A stretch of DNA of 64,000 nucleotides from Frigoribacterium sp. JB110 (GCF_900163665.1 NZ_FUIA01000019.1:186001-250000), one strand, 5' to 3'. Shown: positions 16,805-26,182, numbered from the stretch's first letter. Translations and numbers: made by a program. The notes: generated by a model from the sequence alone, not told the origin.

Positions 16805-19246
16805 AAGACCACCTTCGTGCCGGCGCTGGTGGCGAACCTGCTCGCGCCGCGCGCCTCCGGCCGCGTGATCGTCACGCAGCCGCGCCGGGTCGCCGTGCGT
16901 GCAGCGGCGCGCCGGCTCTCAGAACTCGACGGCACGCCGCTCGGCGATGCCGCCGGGTTCTCGGTGCGCGGTGAGAGCAGCGTCGGCGCGGACACGCGTG
17001 TGGAGATGGTCACTCCCGGCGTGCTGCTGCGGCGTCTGCTCGCCGACCCGGCGCTCGACGGGGTCGCCGCTGTGGTGCTCGACGAAGTGCACGAGCGCTC
17101 CGTCGACGGTGATCTGCTGCTCGGCATGCTCGCCGAGGTGCGTGAGCTGCGCGACGACCTTGTGCTGGTCGCCATGTCAGCGACACTCGATGCCGACGCT
17201 GTCGCCTCGGTCATCGCACCGGACGGCTCGGCGCCGATCGTCGATATTCCGTCCCCGCTGCATCCGCTCACCGTCGACTACGCCCCGCAATCTGCACCGC
17301 GCATGAATACGCGCGGGGTGACGCGAGACTTCCTCGACCATGTCGCGGCGGTCGCCGTCGCCGGTCAGGCGACTGCCGCCGCCGACGCGCTCGTGTTCGT
17401 GCCGTCGGCGCGCGACGTCGACGAGGTGGTGCGCAGGATCCGCAGCCGCGCCTCCGGCGTGGAGACTCTTCCCCTGCACGGCCGACTGCCCGCCCGGGAT
17501 CAGGACCGCGCCACGCGCGGTCGCGCGTCGCCAGGCGATGCACCGCGCATCGTCGTGAGCACGTCGCTGGCGGAGAGCTCTCTCACCGTGCCCGGTGTGC
17601 GGCTGGTCGTCGATGCGGGTCTCTCCCGTGAGCCGCGGCGCGATGCCGCCCGCGCCATGTCCGGCTTGGTCACCGTGAGCGCGTCGCGCGCCAGTGCGGA
17701 GCAGCGTGCCGGACGCGCCGCCCGACAGGGACCAGGCAGGGCGATCCGCGTCTACAGCGAAGCGGACCACGCCAGGATGCCCGCACTCGCCACCCCCGAG
17801 ATCCAATCGGCCGATCTCACCGACGCCGCTCTTCTCCTCGCAGCGTGGGGGACGCCGTCGGCTGTCGGCCTGCGGCTGATCACTCCCCCACCCACCGCTG
17901 CCATGGCCGACGCCGTGGCGACGTTGCGCGCACTGGAGCTCGTCGATGATGCCGGGCGCATCACACCGCTCGGCGTACGCGTCTCCCGGCTTCCCACCGG
18001 ACCGCGCGAGGGACGAGCGCTCCTGGCCGCGACGGCGATGGACATCGACACCCGAACCGCCGCCGACACCGTCGCGGCCCTCAGCGGAGGCCTCCGTGAC
18101 GACGGCGCCGATCTCGTGCGCCTCATCCGCGAGCTCGGTGCCGACCGTGCAGCGGGAAGCTCCAGGTGGCGCACCGATGCGCGTCGCCTCGCGCGCGCCG
18201 TCTCCGCTGTGAAACCCGCAGACTCGCACGGTCCTGGCGCCGCAACCGCATCATCCGGAGCCCCGGGTGTCATCGTGGCGCTCGCACGCCCCGAGTGGGT
18301 CGCCCGCCGCGTCGGACCCGGTTCGCGATCGTACGTCTTCGCCTCGGGAACCAGAGCCGCGCTCCCCGAGGGCAGCCCGCTCGCGGTATCGGAGTGGATC
18401 GCCGCGTGGGATGTGCAGCGCGCCTCCGGACGGATCGCCGACGACACCGGCGCGGTGATCCGGCTCGCCGCACCCTTGGACGAAGAGGGCGCGCGCCGCG
18501 CCGCCGCCGGGCTGCTCAGGCGCGAGCGCATCTCACGTCTCGAGGGCGGTCGCGTTCGGGTGCGCGACATCGAGCGGCTCGGGGCGATCGTGCTGTCGTC
18601 GACGCCCGTCGCCGCGACCTCGGCGGACACTGGGCCCGCCCTCATCGCGCATGTGCGGGACACCGGGATCGACGCACTGCCGTGGTCCGCCGCCGCGTCG
18701 AGCCTTCGCGCCCGCCTGTCGCTGCTGCACCGCGAGCTCGGTTCCCCGTGGCCCGACGTACGCTCTGACGCGCTGCTTGCGCGGCTCGACGACTGGCTGG
18801 CGCCCATGATCGGGGCGGCCGGAGCATCCGTGAGAGGAATCGACACGCTCCAAGCGCTGCGCGGCATGCTGCCGTGGCCGAATGCCGCACGTCTCGACGA
18901 ACTGGCCCCGGAGAGCCTCGACGTGCCATCAGGCAACCGCGTCCGGATCGCCTATCCGGAGCCGGATGATCCGGATGGCCGGCCCGTTGTGGCCGTCAAG
19001 CTCCAGGAGGTGTTCGGGTGGGCGCAGACGCCGAGGCTGCTAGACGGTCGCGTGCCCGTGCTGTTCCACCTGCTCTCCCCCGCGCGGCACCCGCTCGCGG
19101 TCACCGACGACCTCGCGGCCTTCTGGGACGGCGCCTACCGCGACGTCCGCAAGGAGATGCGCGGCCGGTACCCGAAGCATCCGTGGCCGGAGGACCCGTG
19201 GACGGCGCAGGCCACGGCGCGCACCACACGCGCGCTGCGGCGGTGA
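16805..19246 (+). pseudogene. hrpB: ATP-dependent helicase HrpB, 5' end missing (element insertion)
   Basis: About 813 codons match the DEAH-box helicase HrpB: KTTFVPALV from the end of Walker A, VVTQPRRVAVRAAARRL, the DEVH box VVLDEVHERSVDGDLL, SATLDA, then the HrpB-specific C-terminus (PWPNAARLDELAP, VLFHLLSPARHPLAV, KHPWPEDPW). The expected first 40-50 residues, including the glycines of Walker A, are absent: upstream the frame reads into antisense recombinase sequence. Internal GTG codons such as 16817 could start translation, but the ATP-binding loop would be lost. The fragment is treated as inactivated by integration. The missing 5' part was not found in the window. Confidence 0.85.
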
Positions 19247-19264
19247 GACCCCCGTGATGATCCT

Positions 19265-19287
19265 CGGATGATCGAGCGGATCATCCG
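19265..19287. terminator. Hairpin between convergent hrpB remnant and DUF3817 gene
   Basis: A perfect 9-base stem CGGATGATC/GATCATCCG with the loop GAGCG lies about 20 bases after the hrpB stop. It lacks a T-tract. Its position between converging genes suggests a bidirectional transcription stop. Confidence 0.5.
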
Positions 19288-19324
19288 GCCGTATCGGGCG
19301 CCTTGTGGCGGAATGTGCCGCCGC

Positions 19325-19837
19325 TCACTTCCCTCCGGGGGGACCGAGCACGAGCAGAATGACATAGAGCGCCACAACGGCGACCGCGATGAGCGCCACG
19401 AGAACCCACGCATGACGGAGGAACCATCGCATGGTGCGGTCGTACCAGGTGCGATCCTGCGGGTGTTCGCTCTGCTCGAGGCGCCAGTCGCCGGTGAGCC
19501 GAACAGTGCGGTGCAGCCATATCTCCATCGGAATCGTCGCGTACGGGATGACTGCACTGACGACCGCCAGCGCACCGACACCGATCGACCACCGCTGGTT
19601 GAACGCCACGAGGATCGCCGTCGCGCCGTACGCGAGGAACACGAACCCGTGAATGCCGCCGCCGATGGTCACCACGACGCCAGGGGCACCGACGGCACGG
19701 GCGATCAGCGCCGCGATCAGAATCGTCCACGTGATCGCCTCAGCGACCGCGAGGACTCGGTACAGGCGGGCAGGCGTTCGGAACACAGCACTCCTCGGAT
19801 CGACTCCCGCCAGCCTATGCGACACCATTCCGGCCAA
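19325..19837 (-). CDS. DUF3817 family membrane protein
   Basis: A 170-residue membrane protein with the DUF3817 pattern: YRVLAVAEAITWTILIAALI, the strongly conserved GGGIHGFVFLAYGATAI, and a third segment starting near SIGVGALAVV. An extra C-terminal membrane helix (HAWVLVALIAVAVVALYVI) follows a hydrophilic loop. The function of the family is unknown. Its start lies inside the 3' end of the larger membrane protein gene (23-base overlap), so the two are probably co-transcribed and coupled. Confidence 0.8.
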   Translation of the reverse strand: MAGMVSHRLAGVDPRSAVFRTPARLYRVLAVAEAITWTILIAALIARAVGAPGVVVTIGGGIHGFVFLAYGATAILVAFNQRWSIGVGALAVVSAVIPYATIPMEIWLHRTVRLTGDWRLEQSEHPQDRTWYDRTMRWFLRHAWVLVALIAVAVVALYVILLVLGPPGGK

Positions 19838-21005
19838 ACGCTGAGGAGGCTACGCTCCCGCGTGCCCCGTCACGGTGCTCGGATGCGGGCGGCGTCGCCG
19901 CGCGATGCAGCACGTATCCCCAGGTGGCGAGCGCCAGCAGCGGGCCCCACAACCAGAACGGAAGCACGAGCACGAGTGCGAGTTCGCCCACGGCGACCGC
20001 GCCGCTCTGCGCGAAGGTCATCAGCAGAGCCTCCGCGCCTCCGGCGGTGAACAGCACGGACACGATCGACGCGGGCACCACCGCCAGGGCGACGGGAACG
20101 GGGCGACCGCCGATGCGCGGGAGCCAGCGCGGCAGGCGCGACCCCCATGGCAGGATCAGACCGAGCGTGAGCACACCTCCGGCGAGCACGGCGGCACCGA
20201 GCATCAAGCCGGTCGCCAGGACGGTGGAGCCGTATTCCTCGATCGCGGAGCCGCCGAACAACGGCCACGGCGTGAGCCAGCTGGCACGCGCGATCACGTA
20301 GGGCAATGCGCAGCAGGCCGCGAGCACGGTGATCACGATGCGGTGACGCGAGACGAATGCGCCGAACCGGCCGGGGTCGCGCGTCAGCAGCAGTGCCCCG
20401 CACAGGATCCAGACACCGGCGAACAGCGTGCTCAGCACGGTGGCGGAAAGCTCAACGAGGTCGTCGACGAATGCGACCGCGGCCATTTCGTAGAACTGAG
20501 GGATCGGCGTCGGGCCGAAGAACACGAACGCCAGCAGCGCGAGCACCGCCGCGACGACGATGCCGCCGATCAGTGGTCGCCGGCAGGCGAAGATCACCGT
20601 GATGATGACGAGCACTGGCAGGGTGGAGGCGAGAAGGTAGCCGGCCGTCGCGATGCCGTTGAAGCCGACGAAGCCGACCGCCGTGATGCCGCCGCACACG
20701 ATTCCGATGACCGCGAGCAGCGCTCCGGGACGCATCAGGCCGAACAGGGCGGCGATGCCGACCGCCGAGGCGACCACGCCGATCGCGGCCTGCACGGCGG
20801 CCGCGATCACCGGGCCGGCGCCGGCGGTCCCGGTGAGCAGCTGCACCGGCGCGGGAGAATCCGCATAGGGACCGAGCTGCGGGGCGACCAACCAGACAAG
20901 CGCTGCGGCGAGCATGATGACCGCGATCACGGTGCCTGCCCAGAGTGATGCGCGGGTACCAGGCGGATTCGGACGGAGGGAAGAGCGTGTGAGTTGTGAG
21001 GTCAT
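19815..21005 (-). CDS. Multi-pass membrane protein of unknown function
   Basis: A 396-residue protein with roughly ten hydrophobic segments from residue 22 onward (AGTVIAVIMLAAALVWLV first) and a polar C-terminal tail. I recognise no transporter signature. It starts 58 bases after the response regulator gene and overlaps the DUF3817 gene, so it probably belongs to the operon kinase - regulator - this protein - DUF3817. It could be the target of that two-component system. Confidence 0.75.
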   Translation of the reverse strand: MTSQLTRSSLRPNPPGTRASLWAGTVIAVIMLAAALVWLVAPQLGPYADSPAPVQLLTGTAGAGPVIAAAVQAAIGVVASAVGIAALFGLMRPGALLAVIGIVCGGITAVGFVGFNGIATAGYLLASTLPVLVIITVIFACRRPLIGGIVVAAVLALLAFVFFGPTPIPQFYEMAAVAFVDDLVELSATVLSTLFAGVWILCGALLLTRDPGRFGAFVSRHRIVITVLAACCALPYVIARASWLTPWPLFGGSAIEEYGSTVLATGLMLGAAVLAGGVLTLGLILPWGSRLPRWLPRIGGRPVPVALAVVPASIVSVLFTAGGAEALLMTFAQSGAVAVGELALVLVLPFWLWGPLLALATWGYVLHRAATPPASEHRDGARGSVASSAFGRNGVA

Positions 21006-21063
21006 GCCAACACGATCCCGCCGCGCACTGCCTCAGGTCTTCACTCCGGCGGGCGGGAAGGAC

Positions 21064-21765
21064 TCACCCGGGCGGATGATCTTCCGCGCCACCTGCGCCG
21101 CGAAGATTGCCGTCGCCTGGCCGCACCATGCCGTTCTCGTACGCCCAGATCACCACGTGGATCCGGTCGGGCAGGCCGAGGCCGGAGAGCACGGCTCGCA
21201 CGTGCGTCTTCACCGTGTTCCCCGTGAGAAACAACCGGGCCCCGATGTCGGCGTTGGAAGCGCCGCGGGCGAGGAGCCCGAAGACCTCCCGTTCACGGGG
21301 GCTGAGTGAGGCCAGAGGGTCTCCGGATGGCAGAATCTGACGCCGAACGTGCTGCAGCAGTGCGGCTGCCGCCCTCGGCGCGACCGCGGCGTCACCCTCG
21401 GCCACACGGCAGACGGCATCGGCCAGAGCCGCCGGTCGGGTGTCCTTCGTCAGGAAGCCGCTGGCACCTGCGCGCACCGCTGCGAACACGTACTCGTCGA
21501 GGTCGAACGTGGTCAGGATGAGAACGCGCGTGGTCGGGCTGACGTGCAGCACCTCGGCGGTCGCGGAGATGCCGTCCATCCCCGGCATCCGCACGTCCAT
21601 CAGCACCACGTCGACGTGATGCGCTCGTACGTACTCCACCGCACTCGCGCCGTCGCCGACGCCGCCGGTCACTCTGATCCGCGGGTCTGCGCCCAGCACC
21701 GTGGAGAGCGCATCGCGGAGCAGTTCCTGGTCGTCCGCGAGCAGCACAGACACCGACGCAGTCAC
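21064..21765 (-). CDS. NarL/LuxR-family response regulator
   Basis: This 233-residue regulator has an N-terminal receiver domain (SVLLADDQELLRDAL; phosphoacceptor Asp in VVLMDVRMPGMDG; ILTTFDLDEYV; conserved Lys in FLTKD) and a C-terminal LuxR helix-turn-helix (LSPREREVFGLLARGASNAD; NTVKTHVRAVLSGL). It is the partner of the kinase whose stop overlaps its start by four bases. Target genes are unknown; the adjacent membrane proteins are the obvious candidates. Confidence 0.92.
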   Translation of the reverse strand: MTASVSVLLADDQELLRDALSTVLGADPRIRVTGGVGDGASAVEYVRAHHVDVVLMDVRMPGMDGISATAEVLHVSPTTRVLILTTFDLDEYVFAAVRAGASGFLTKDTRPAALADAVCRVAEGDAAVAPRAAAALLQHVRRQILPSGDPLASLSPREREVFGLLARGASNADIGARLFLTGNTVKTHVRAVLSGLGLPDRIHVVIWAYENGMVRPGDGNLRGAGGAEDHPPG

Positions 21766-22952
21766 GACGACGCCTCGATGGGGAGCACGGCGTGCACGCG
21801 CCAGCCGACGCTGCGCCGGATCTCCAGAGTGCCGCCTGCGCGTTCGACCCGCTCGGCCATGCCGATCAGCCCCGTCCCGCCGCGAGGCGCACCGGTGTGC
21901 GGGTCTGTTCCCTGCCCTCCGTCATCCGTCACGGTCACCGCTACCTCGCGCTCCCGCCATTCGACGTCGACCTCGATGCTCAGCGGCGCCGTCAGATGAC
22001 GGATGGCGTTCGTGAGTGCCTCCTGGGTCATGCGATACGCGGCAAGCCCCGCGTCGGGGGCGAGCGGTCTCGGCTCTCCCCGCACCGCGAGGGCGATCGT
22101 GTGCTCTGCGCTTCGGGCGCGAGCGACCAGTGCGGGAACACCGTCGATTCCCTGAACCGGTTCCAGCGGCTGCGATTCTGGGTTGCCGAGCACTCCGAGC
22201 ATGCCGCGCAGCCCCTGCATCGCAGAACGCCCCGTCTCGGCCACCCGCTCCAGCTCACCATCCGAACCGGGAGTGCCCGCCGTCAATCGCGCCGCCTCCG
22301 CCTGCGCGATCATCACGGAAAGCGAGTGCGCCACGATGTCGTGCAGGTCGCGCCCGATCCGGTTCCGCTCCTCCGCCAGAGCGAGTCGAATCCGCTCTTC
22401 GGCTCGCTCGGCCGCTGCAAGACGACGCAGCCTGGAGAGCGCGCCGAGGGCCCAGGCTGCGACGATCCCTGCCACGAGTGCGCCGCCTTCCACGAGCAGC
22501 ATCAGCGGCTCCGGGCCATCCTGCCGCAGCGCATCCACTGTCGTGATGAGCCCGGCTCCCGTGACCCCAACGGCCAACGCGCCGAACGAGCGGCGCGTGC
22601 CGCCATCCGACGCCATCTTCCACACCAGCAGAAGGTAGGCGACGCATGACGGCAACATGGCCGCGCTCGAGTAGCCGGGGATCGTGGTGAATGCGAAGAC
22701 GAGCATCAGGGCAGAGCCTGCGACGAAGGCGACGACGGGAGTCCATCGGCTGAGGAACCCCGCGGCATGCAGCAGCACGGAGACCACAGAGAGCCAGGCG
22801 ACGAGCCCTCCGTCGACCGGAATCCCCGGAGCCTGCAGCAAGGTCACCACCGTGAGCGGCAATGCGATGACGGTGATGACCGCGGCGGACACCAGCACTC
22901 CGTTGCCATCGATCCGGGCATCGGGCTTGGCGACCTCCCCCATGATGTCCAT
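21762..22952 (-). CDS. HisKA_3-type sensor histidine kinase
   Basis: A kinase of about 396 residues with five or six N-terminal membrane helices. A dimerisation domain follows, with H-box EERNRIGRDLHDIVAHSLSV (phosphoryl His), then a HATPase domain with an N-box like MTQEALTNAIRH, and TVTDDGGQG and GTGLIGMAERVE. It is the NarL-class partner of the regulator at 21064. The frame opens at 23030, but ATG 22952 (MDIMGEV) gives a normal cytosolic N-terminus before the first helix; ATG 22943 is an alternative. Stimulus unknown. Confidence 0.9.
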   Translation of the reverse strand: MDIMGEVAKPDARIDGNGVLVSAAVITVIALPLTVVTLLQAPGIPVDGGLVAWLSVVSVLLHAAGFLSRWTPVVAFVAGSALMLVFAFTTIPGYSSAAMLPSCVAYLLLVWKMASDGGTRRSFGALAVGVTGAGLITTVDALRQDGPEPLMLLVEGGALVAGIVAAWALGALSRLRRLAAAERAEERIRLALAEERNRIGRDLHDIVAHSLSVMIAQAEAARLTAGTPGSDGELERVAETGRSAMQGLRGMLGVLGNPESQPLEPVQGIDGVPALVARARSAEHTIALAVRGEPRPLAPDAGLAAYRMTQEALTNAIRHLTAPLSIEVDVEWREREVAVTVTDDGGQGTDPHTGAPRGGTGLIGMAERVERAGGTLEIRRSVGWRVHAVLPIEASS

Positions 22953-23096
22953 CCGTCCAGTGTCCCGCGACACCCCGGCGAATGCATCACCCGTCCGAGT
23001 GACTGCGGCGGGCGCTGCTCTGAGGCGCATGGATGCAGGCTGGCCCGTTCCTCTTCGGAGCGCGGCTTCTTCCCGTCCAGTGCCGTCGACCTGCGT

Positions 23097-23699
23097 TCAC
23101 CTCCCGCGTGTGAAGCGCCTCCACCATCCGGACCGCACCGCTGGCGTCGTCCCGTCCCCGCTGTCGGGCCTCGTGCCGCGCGCTTCGACAGCGCCGACAG
23201 AGCGCTGTGCCCGTCGTTCCCGCCACGCGGACACGTCGGCATCGACGTCATGCGTGGGCGTCACGACGGGCGGCCCTCCCTCGAGCTGAAGTCGGGCATG
23301 GCGGACACGGGAGTTGAAGTCATCGAGATGCGCGCGCACGTCTGACTCCCGCGAGAGTTCGTCGAGGGTCGCGTCCATGGCACGGTGCTCATTGCGCAGC
23401 TGGATCGCGGGAGGCGCGATACCGCTCAATCCCTCGTTCTCGATCTTCCGCCGGATCCACCAGTTCGGGTCGCTCGATCCGTCGAGTCCTTCGAGCGGCT
23501 TGCCAGCACCCGGCAGGTCGTCGAACTCGCCCCGGCGGATCGCCAACTGGATCGCCGTCTCGACGGCCGCCCAGCGCTGCTCCTGCGTCGCCCATTGCGG
23601 TGATCCCGCCCCTGCGCGTTCACCCTCCGCGCCTAGCTCTTCCTCGCCCATGTCTTGTTCTGCGCGGTACCTCGCCGCGTCGGCTCTCGGATCGGACAT
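23097..23699 (-). CDS. DUF1992 (DnaJ-homologue subfamily C28-like) protein
   Basis: A 200-residue soluble protein with the DUF1992 core: AAVETAIQLAIRRGEFDDLP, GAGKPLEGL, PNWWIRRKIENEG, and PPAIQLRNE. The N-terminal 40 residues are acidic and the C-terminus ends in a basic SGWWRRFTRGR. The family occurs in bacteria and in eukaryotic DNAJC28, but its role is not settled. The start has GGAGGT upstream. It stands alone between the kinase gene and hxlA. Confidence 0.8.
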   Translation of the reverse strand: MSDPRADAARYRAEQDMGEEELGAEGERAGAGSPQWATQEQRWAAVETAIQLAIRRGEFDDLPGAGKPLEGLDGSSDPNWWIRRKIENEGLSGIAPPAIQLRNEHRAMDATLDELSRESDVRAHLDDFNSRVRHARLQLEGGPPVVTPTHDVDADVSAWRERRAQRSVGAVEARGTRPDSGDGTTPAVRSGWWRRFTRGR

Positions 23700-23818
23700 G
23701 TCGCCACCTCCGCCGCCAGAATACGCCGCACGGACCGCCGGGCGCCGGAGTCGCCTGGCGCGCGAAAGGCCGGATGTGCCGAAGCGATGCCCCGGCCCAT
23801 CCGGCCTCCACGGTTGAA

Positions 23819-24442
23819 TCAGGCGGCGGCAGCGCGCAGATCCTCCGCAGCGGCAGCAACATCGTCGGCTCCGTAGATCGCGCCCCCGGCGACGGCGATC
23901 ATCGCTCCAGCGCTCTTCACATCGGCGATCGATCCCGAATTCACTCCCCCGGCGACGGAGAACGGCACTCCGCAGGCTTCACCGGCCTCGAGCAGACCGC
24001 TCAGCGAGTAGCCCTCCTGCGCCTGCTCGTCGAGCCCCGCGTGCATCTCGACGAACTCGGCACCGAGTGCGACGGCTTCCTTGGCGCGAGTCGCCTTGTC
24101 CTGTACGCCGATGAGGTCGATGACGACGCCCTTGCCGTGCTCCTTCGCCGCCGATACGGCGCCGGCGATCGTGCTGTCGTCCGCGACGCCCAGCACCGTG
24201 ACCAGGTCGGCCCCTGCGGCGAATGCGATGTCGGCTTCGAGCGCTCCGGCGTCCATCGTCTTCAGGTCGGCGAGAACGATCTTGTCGGGGTGCGCCTCCT
24301 TCATCGCCGTGATGGCCGGCAGTCCCTCCGCCTTGATCAGCGGTGTGCCGAGTTCCAGCACGTCCACGTGCGGCGCCGCCGATGCGGCGAGCTCGAGCGC
24401 GTGCTCGATCGTGAGGGTGTCAATGGCGAACTGAATCTTCAT
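23819..24442 (-). CDS. hxlA: 3-hexulose-6-phosphate synthase
   Basis: This 207-residue TIM-barrel enzyme of the OMP decarboxylase superfamily condenses formaldehyde with ribulose 5-phosphate to give hexulose 6-phosphate. Visible landmarks are MKIQFAIDTLTIEHAL, ELGTPLIKAEG, the active-site segment VLADLKTMDAG, EFVEMHAGLDEQ, and the phosphate-binding VAGGVNSGSI and VAGGAIYGADD. ATG 24442 has AGGAAG upstream; a longer reading of the frame is antisense sequence. The isomerase gene hxlB lies immediately upstream, so the pair supplies the two special steps of the ribulose monophosphate route, for formaldehyde detoxification or pentose supply. Confidence 0.9.
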   Translation of the reverse strand: MKIQFAIDTLTIEHALELAASAAPHVDVLELGTPLIKAEGLPAITAMKEAHPDKIVLADLKTMDAGALEADIAFAAGADLVTVLGVADDSTIAGAVSAAKEHGKGVVIDLIGVQDKATRAKEAVALGAEFVEMHAGLDEQAQEGYSLSGLLEAGEACGVPFSVAGGVNSGSIADVKSAGAMIAVAGGAIYGADDVAAAAEDLRAAAA

Positions 24443-24533
24443 GGTGTCTTCCTTCGTCGTCGTTCGGTGGAAAATGGGCGCACTCGACTCGCGGACGCGC
24501 CTCAGGCGCGCCCGTCGTGCGAGCGATGCAGGG

Positions 24534-25106
24534 CTACTCGAGGTTGGCGTGACTCGGCCAGAGCTCGTCGGCGCTGCGGCCGTCGCGCTGCCATAGTGCG
24601 TGGAAGAGTGCATCGCCGACCAGCACGACCGCCTGCTCGAAGAGCGATCCGGCGTACTGTGCCGATGCATCGCCTGAACGGTCGAGCTTCGCCGCACCAG
24701 GGACCACGAGGAGATGATCGGCGAGCTCCGCAAGCGGCGATTCCGCGGCGGTCGACAGCGCCACGATCTTCGCGCCGACCTTCTTCGCTGTCGTCGCTGC
24801 GCGCACGATTCCGGCCGTTGTACCGGAGCCGCTCGCAGTGAGCAGCAGATCGCCTTCCGCGATCGCCGGCGTGGTCGTCTCTCCGGCGACATGCACGGTC
24901 AGGCCGAGATGCATGAGACGCATCGCGGTCATGCGCAGTGCCAGGCCGGAACGACCGGCGCCGAGCACGAACACGCGGTTCGCGTTCTGCACGGCGGTGA
25001 CGATCTCGTCGTCGTTCGCCTCTGCGGCGACGCGACCGATGAGAGGCGCGACCTCGCCGGAGACGAGTCGAAGTGCGGATGCGAGCGCATCGGTGTCGGT
25101 GGTCAT
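24534..25106 (-). CDS. hxlB: 6-phospho-3-hexuloisomerase
   Basis: This 190-residue single SIS-domain isomerase converts hexulose 6-phosphate to fructose 6-phosphate. The SIS motifs are VFVLGAGRSGLALRM near residue 45 and LLLTASGSGTT near 85, with the family C-terminus SLFEQAVVLVGDALFH. ATG 25106 (MTTDTDA) gives the normal N-terminus; an upstream start adds unrelated residues. It precedes hxlA by about 90 bases and is divergent from the ATPase-LuxR regulator at 25195, which probably controls the pair. Confidence 0.88.
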   Translation of the reverse strand: MTTDTDALASALRLVSGEVAPLIGRVAAEANDDEIVTAVQNANRVFVLGAGRSGLALRMTAMRLMHLGLTVHVAGETTTPAIAEGDLLLTASGSGTTAGIVRAATTAKKVGAKIVALSTAAESPLAELADHLLVVPGAAKLDRSGDASAQYAGSLFEQAVVLVGDALFHALWQRDGRSADELWPSHANLE

Positions 25107-25161
25107 TCCTCTATGGTGCCCGGTGCGGTGGAATCGCACATTCACCTACCGGCGACTGAGA

Positions 25162-25180
25162 CTAGTCGAACGGCTAGTCG
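25162..25180. promoter_or_regulatory. Direct repeats in the hxlBA / regulator divergent promoter
   Basis: CTAGTCG occurs twice (25162-25168 and 25174-25180), with start points 12 bases apart. A TAGCCT hexamer at 25183-25188 lies seven bases before the regulator ATG at 25195, and no Shine-Dalgarno is present, so a leaderless transcript is likely. The repeats lie in the -35/-10 interval and could be the regulator's own binding site. Confidence 0.4.
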
Positions 25181-25194
25181 CGTAGCCTGGCCCC

Positions 25195-26010
25195 ATGCCC
25201 GCCCCCACGACCAGCACCGGCTCGAACCGCGCACTTGAGGCGAACAGGGCACGAGCGCTCACGGAACAGGCCGATCGCTGCTCGGTGATGCTGGAGGCGA
25301 TCCTGGCCGCGCTCCGATCCCCGCGACTGGGAGACCGTGCCGCGCGGCAGGCCGCCACCGAGGTCGCCACCAACACACTGGTCGAGCTGCGTACGTGGAC
25401 CATCGAGCATCGCGCCGCCGTCGTCGAGCCCGTCACCGGGGCGTTCGAACGCCTGCGCCGCGATCTCGGGCCGCTGCTGCGCTACGGCGAACTCGACGTG
25501 CAGTTCGTCGAGCCGCCGGCGAACGGCCGGGCGCTGCCTGGCGAGGTCGCACACGCCGCCCGCGCCATCGTGCGCAACGCCGTACTGACGTTCGCGGACG
25601 CCGGCCAGGCGCGCAGGGTGCGCATCGAGTGGGGATGCGACGGCCTGAATCTGCTGGTGGGGATCCGTGACGACGGCGCAGGCGACATCGACGCGCACGA
25701 CGACTCGCTCCGACCGATCGTCGAGCAGGTCTCGCACCTCGACGGCACCATGAGGGTCGCGTCCACCCCTGGATGGGGCACGGAGATGAACATCACCATT
25801 CCCCTGGACCCGCCGGAACCGGCGCTGGATGGGAGTGATCTCACGGACCGCGAACGCGAGATCATGCGGCAGGTGGCGTCAGGGGCGCGCAACCGCGAGA
25901 TCGCCGACGAGATCGGCGTGAGCGAGCACACGGTGAAGTTCCACGTGTCGAAGCTGCTGCGCCGCACGGGCACGCGCAATCGCGCCGAGCTCGCAGCGCT
26001 GCTTCACTGA
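25195..26010 (+). CDS. ATPase-like domain fused to LuxR DNA-binding domain, regulator
   Basis: This 271-residue protein joins two modules normally found on separate kinase and regulator proteins. The middle has histidine-kinase-like ATPase motifs (ARAIVRNAVL as N-box; GIRDDGAGDID; STPGWGTEMNITIPL). The C-terminus is a LuxR helix-turn-helix (LTDREREIMRQVASGARNRE; HTVKFHVSKLLRRTGTRNRAEL). No receiver domain, H-box histidine or membrane segment is seen, so it may sense a ligand or nucleotide directly. It faces hxlBA across a short promoter region, which makes it their likely regulator. Family fusions of this kind exist in actinobacteria, as I recall; function is inferred. Confidence 0.8.
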   Translation: MPAPTTSTGSNRALEANRARALTEQADRCSVMLEAILAALRSPRLGDRAARQAATEVATNTLVELRTWTIEHRAAVVEPVTGAFERLRRDLGPLLRYGELDVQFVEPPANGRALPGEVAHAARAIVRNAVLTFADAGQARRVRIEWGCDGLNLLVGIRDDGAGDIDAHDDSLRPIVEQVSHLDGTMRVASTPGWGTEMNITIPLDPPEPALDGSDLTDREREIMRQVASGARNREIADEIGVSEHTVKFHVSKLLRRTGTRNRAELAALLH

Positions 26011-26039
26011 CTTCCGCGACTTCGGCTCGTCGCCCATGG

Positions 26040-26086
26040 CGCCCTACCGCAGCGGCGTCCACCCGAACGGCACCGCACCGTCGATG
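26040..26086. repeat. 47-bp direct repeat, left copy (flank of inserted cassette)
   Basis: These 47 bases are identical to 30444-30490. There they form the last codons and stop of the formylglycine-enzyme-family gene. Here they stand alone just after the LuxR fusion gene, as a stray fragment of that gene's 3' end. The two copies bracket the GntR / hydrolase / permease / kinase operon. Confidence 0.8.
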
Positions 26087-26160
26087 CGTGGCGCATTCCT
26101 GGTGCAAGGAGGTCGCGTCAGTCGCGGCGACCGGAGCACGGACATTTGCCTGAACAGGAA

Positions 26161-26176
26161 CTAGACAGGTACAGTA
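26161..26176. promoter_or_regulatory. Imperfect palindrome and likely leaderless promoter of the GntR gene
   Basis: ACTAGACAGGTACAGT is an imperfect palindrome (outer ACT/AGT) immediately before the GntR start. Its last six bases, TACAGT, form a plausible -10 whose start point would fall on the ATG at 26183; TTGCCT at 26146 could be the -35 with a long spacer. No Shine-Dalgarno is present. GntR autoregulation is a common pattern and is inferred here. Confidence 0.3.
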
Positions 26177-26182
26177 CAGCTC

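Noticed and set aside
24443..24892. N-terminal extension of hexulose phosphate synthase
   Set aside because: The extension overlaps hxlB out of frame; the family starts at MKIQFAID with a good ribosome binding site.
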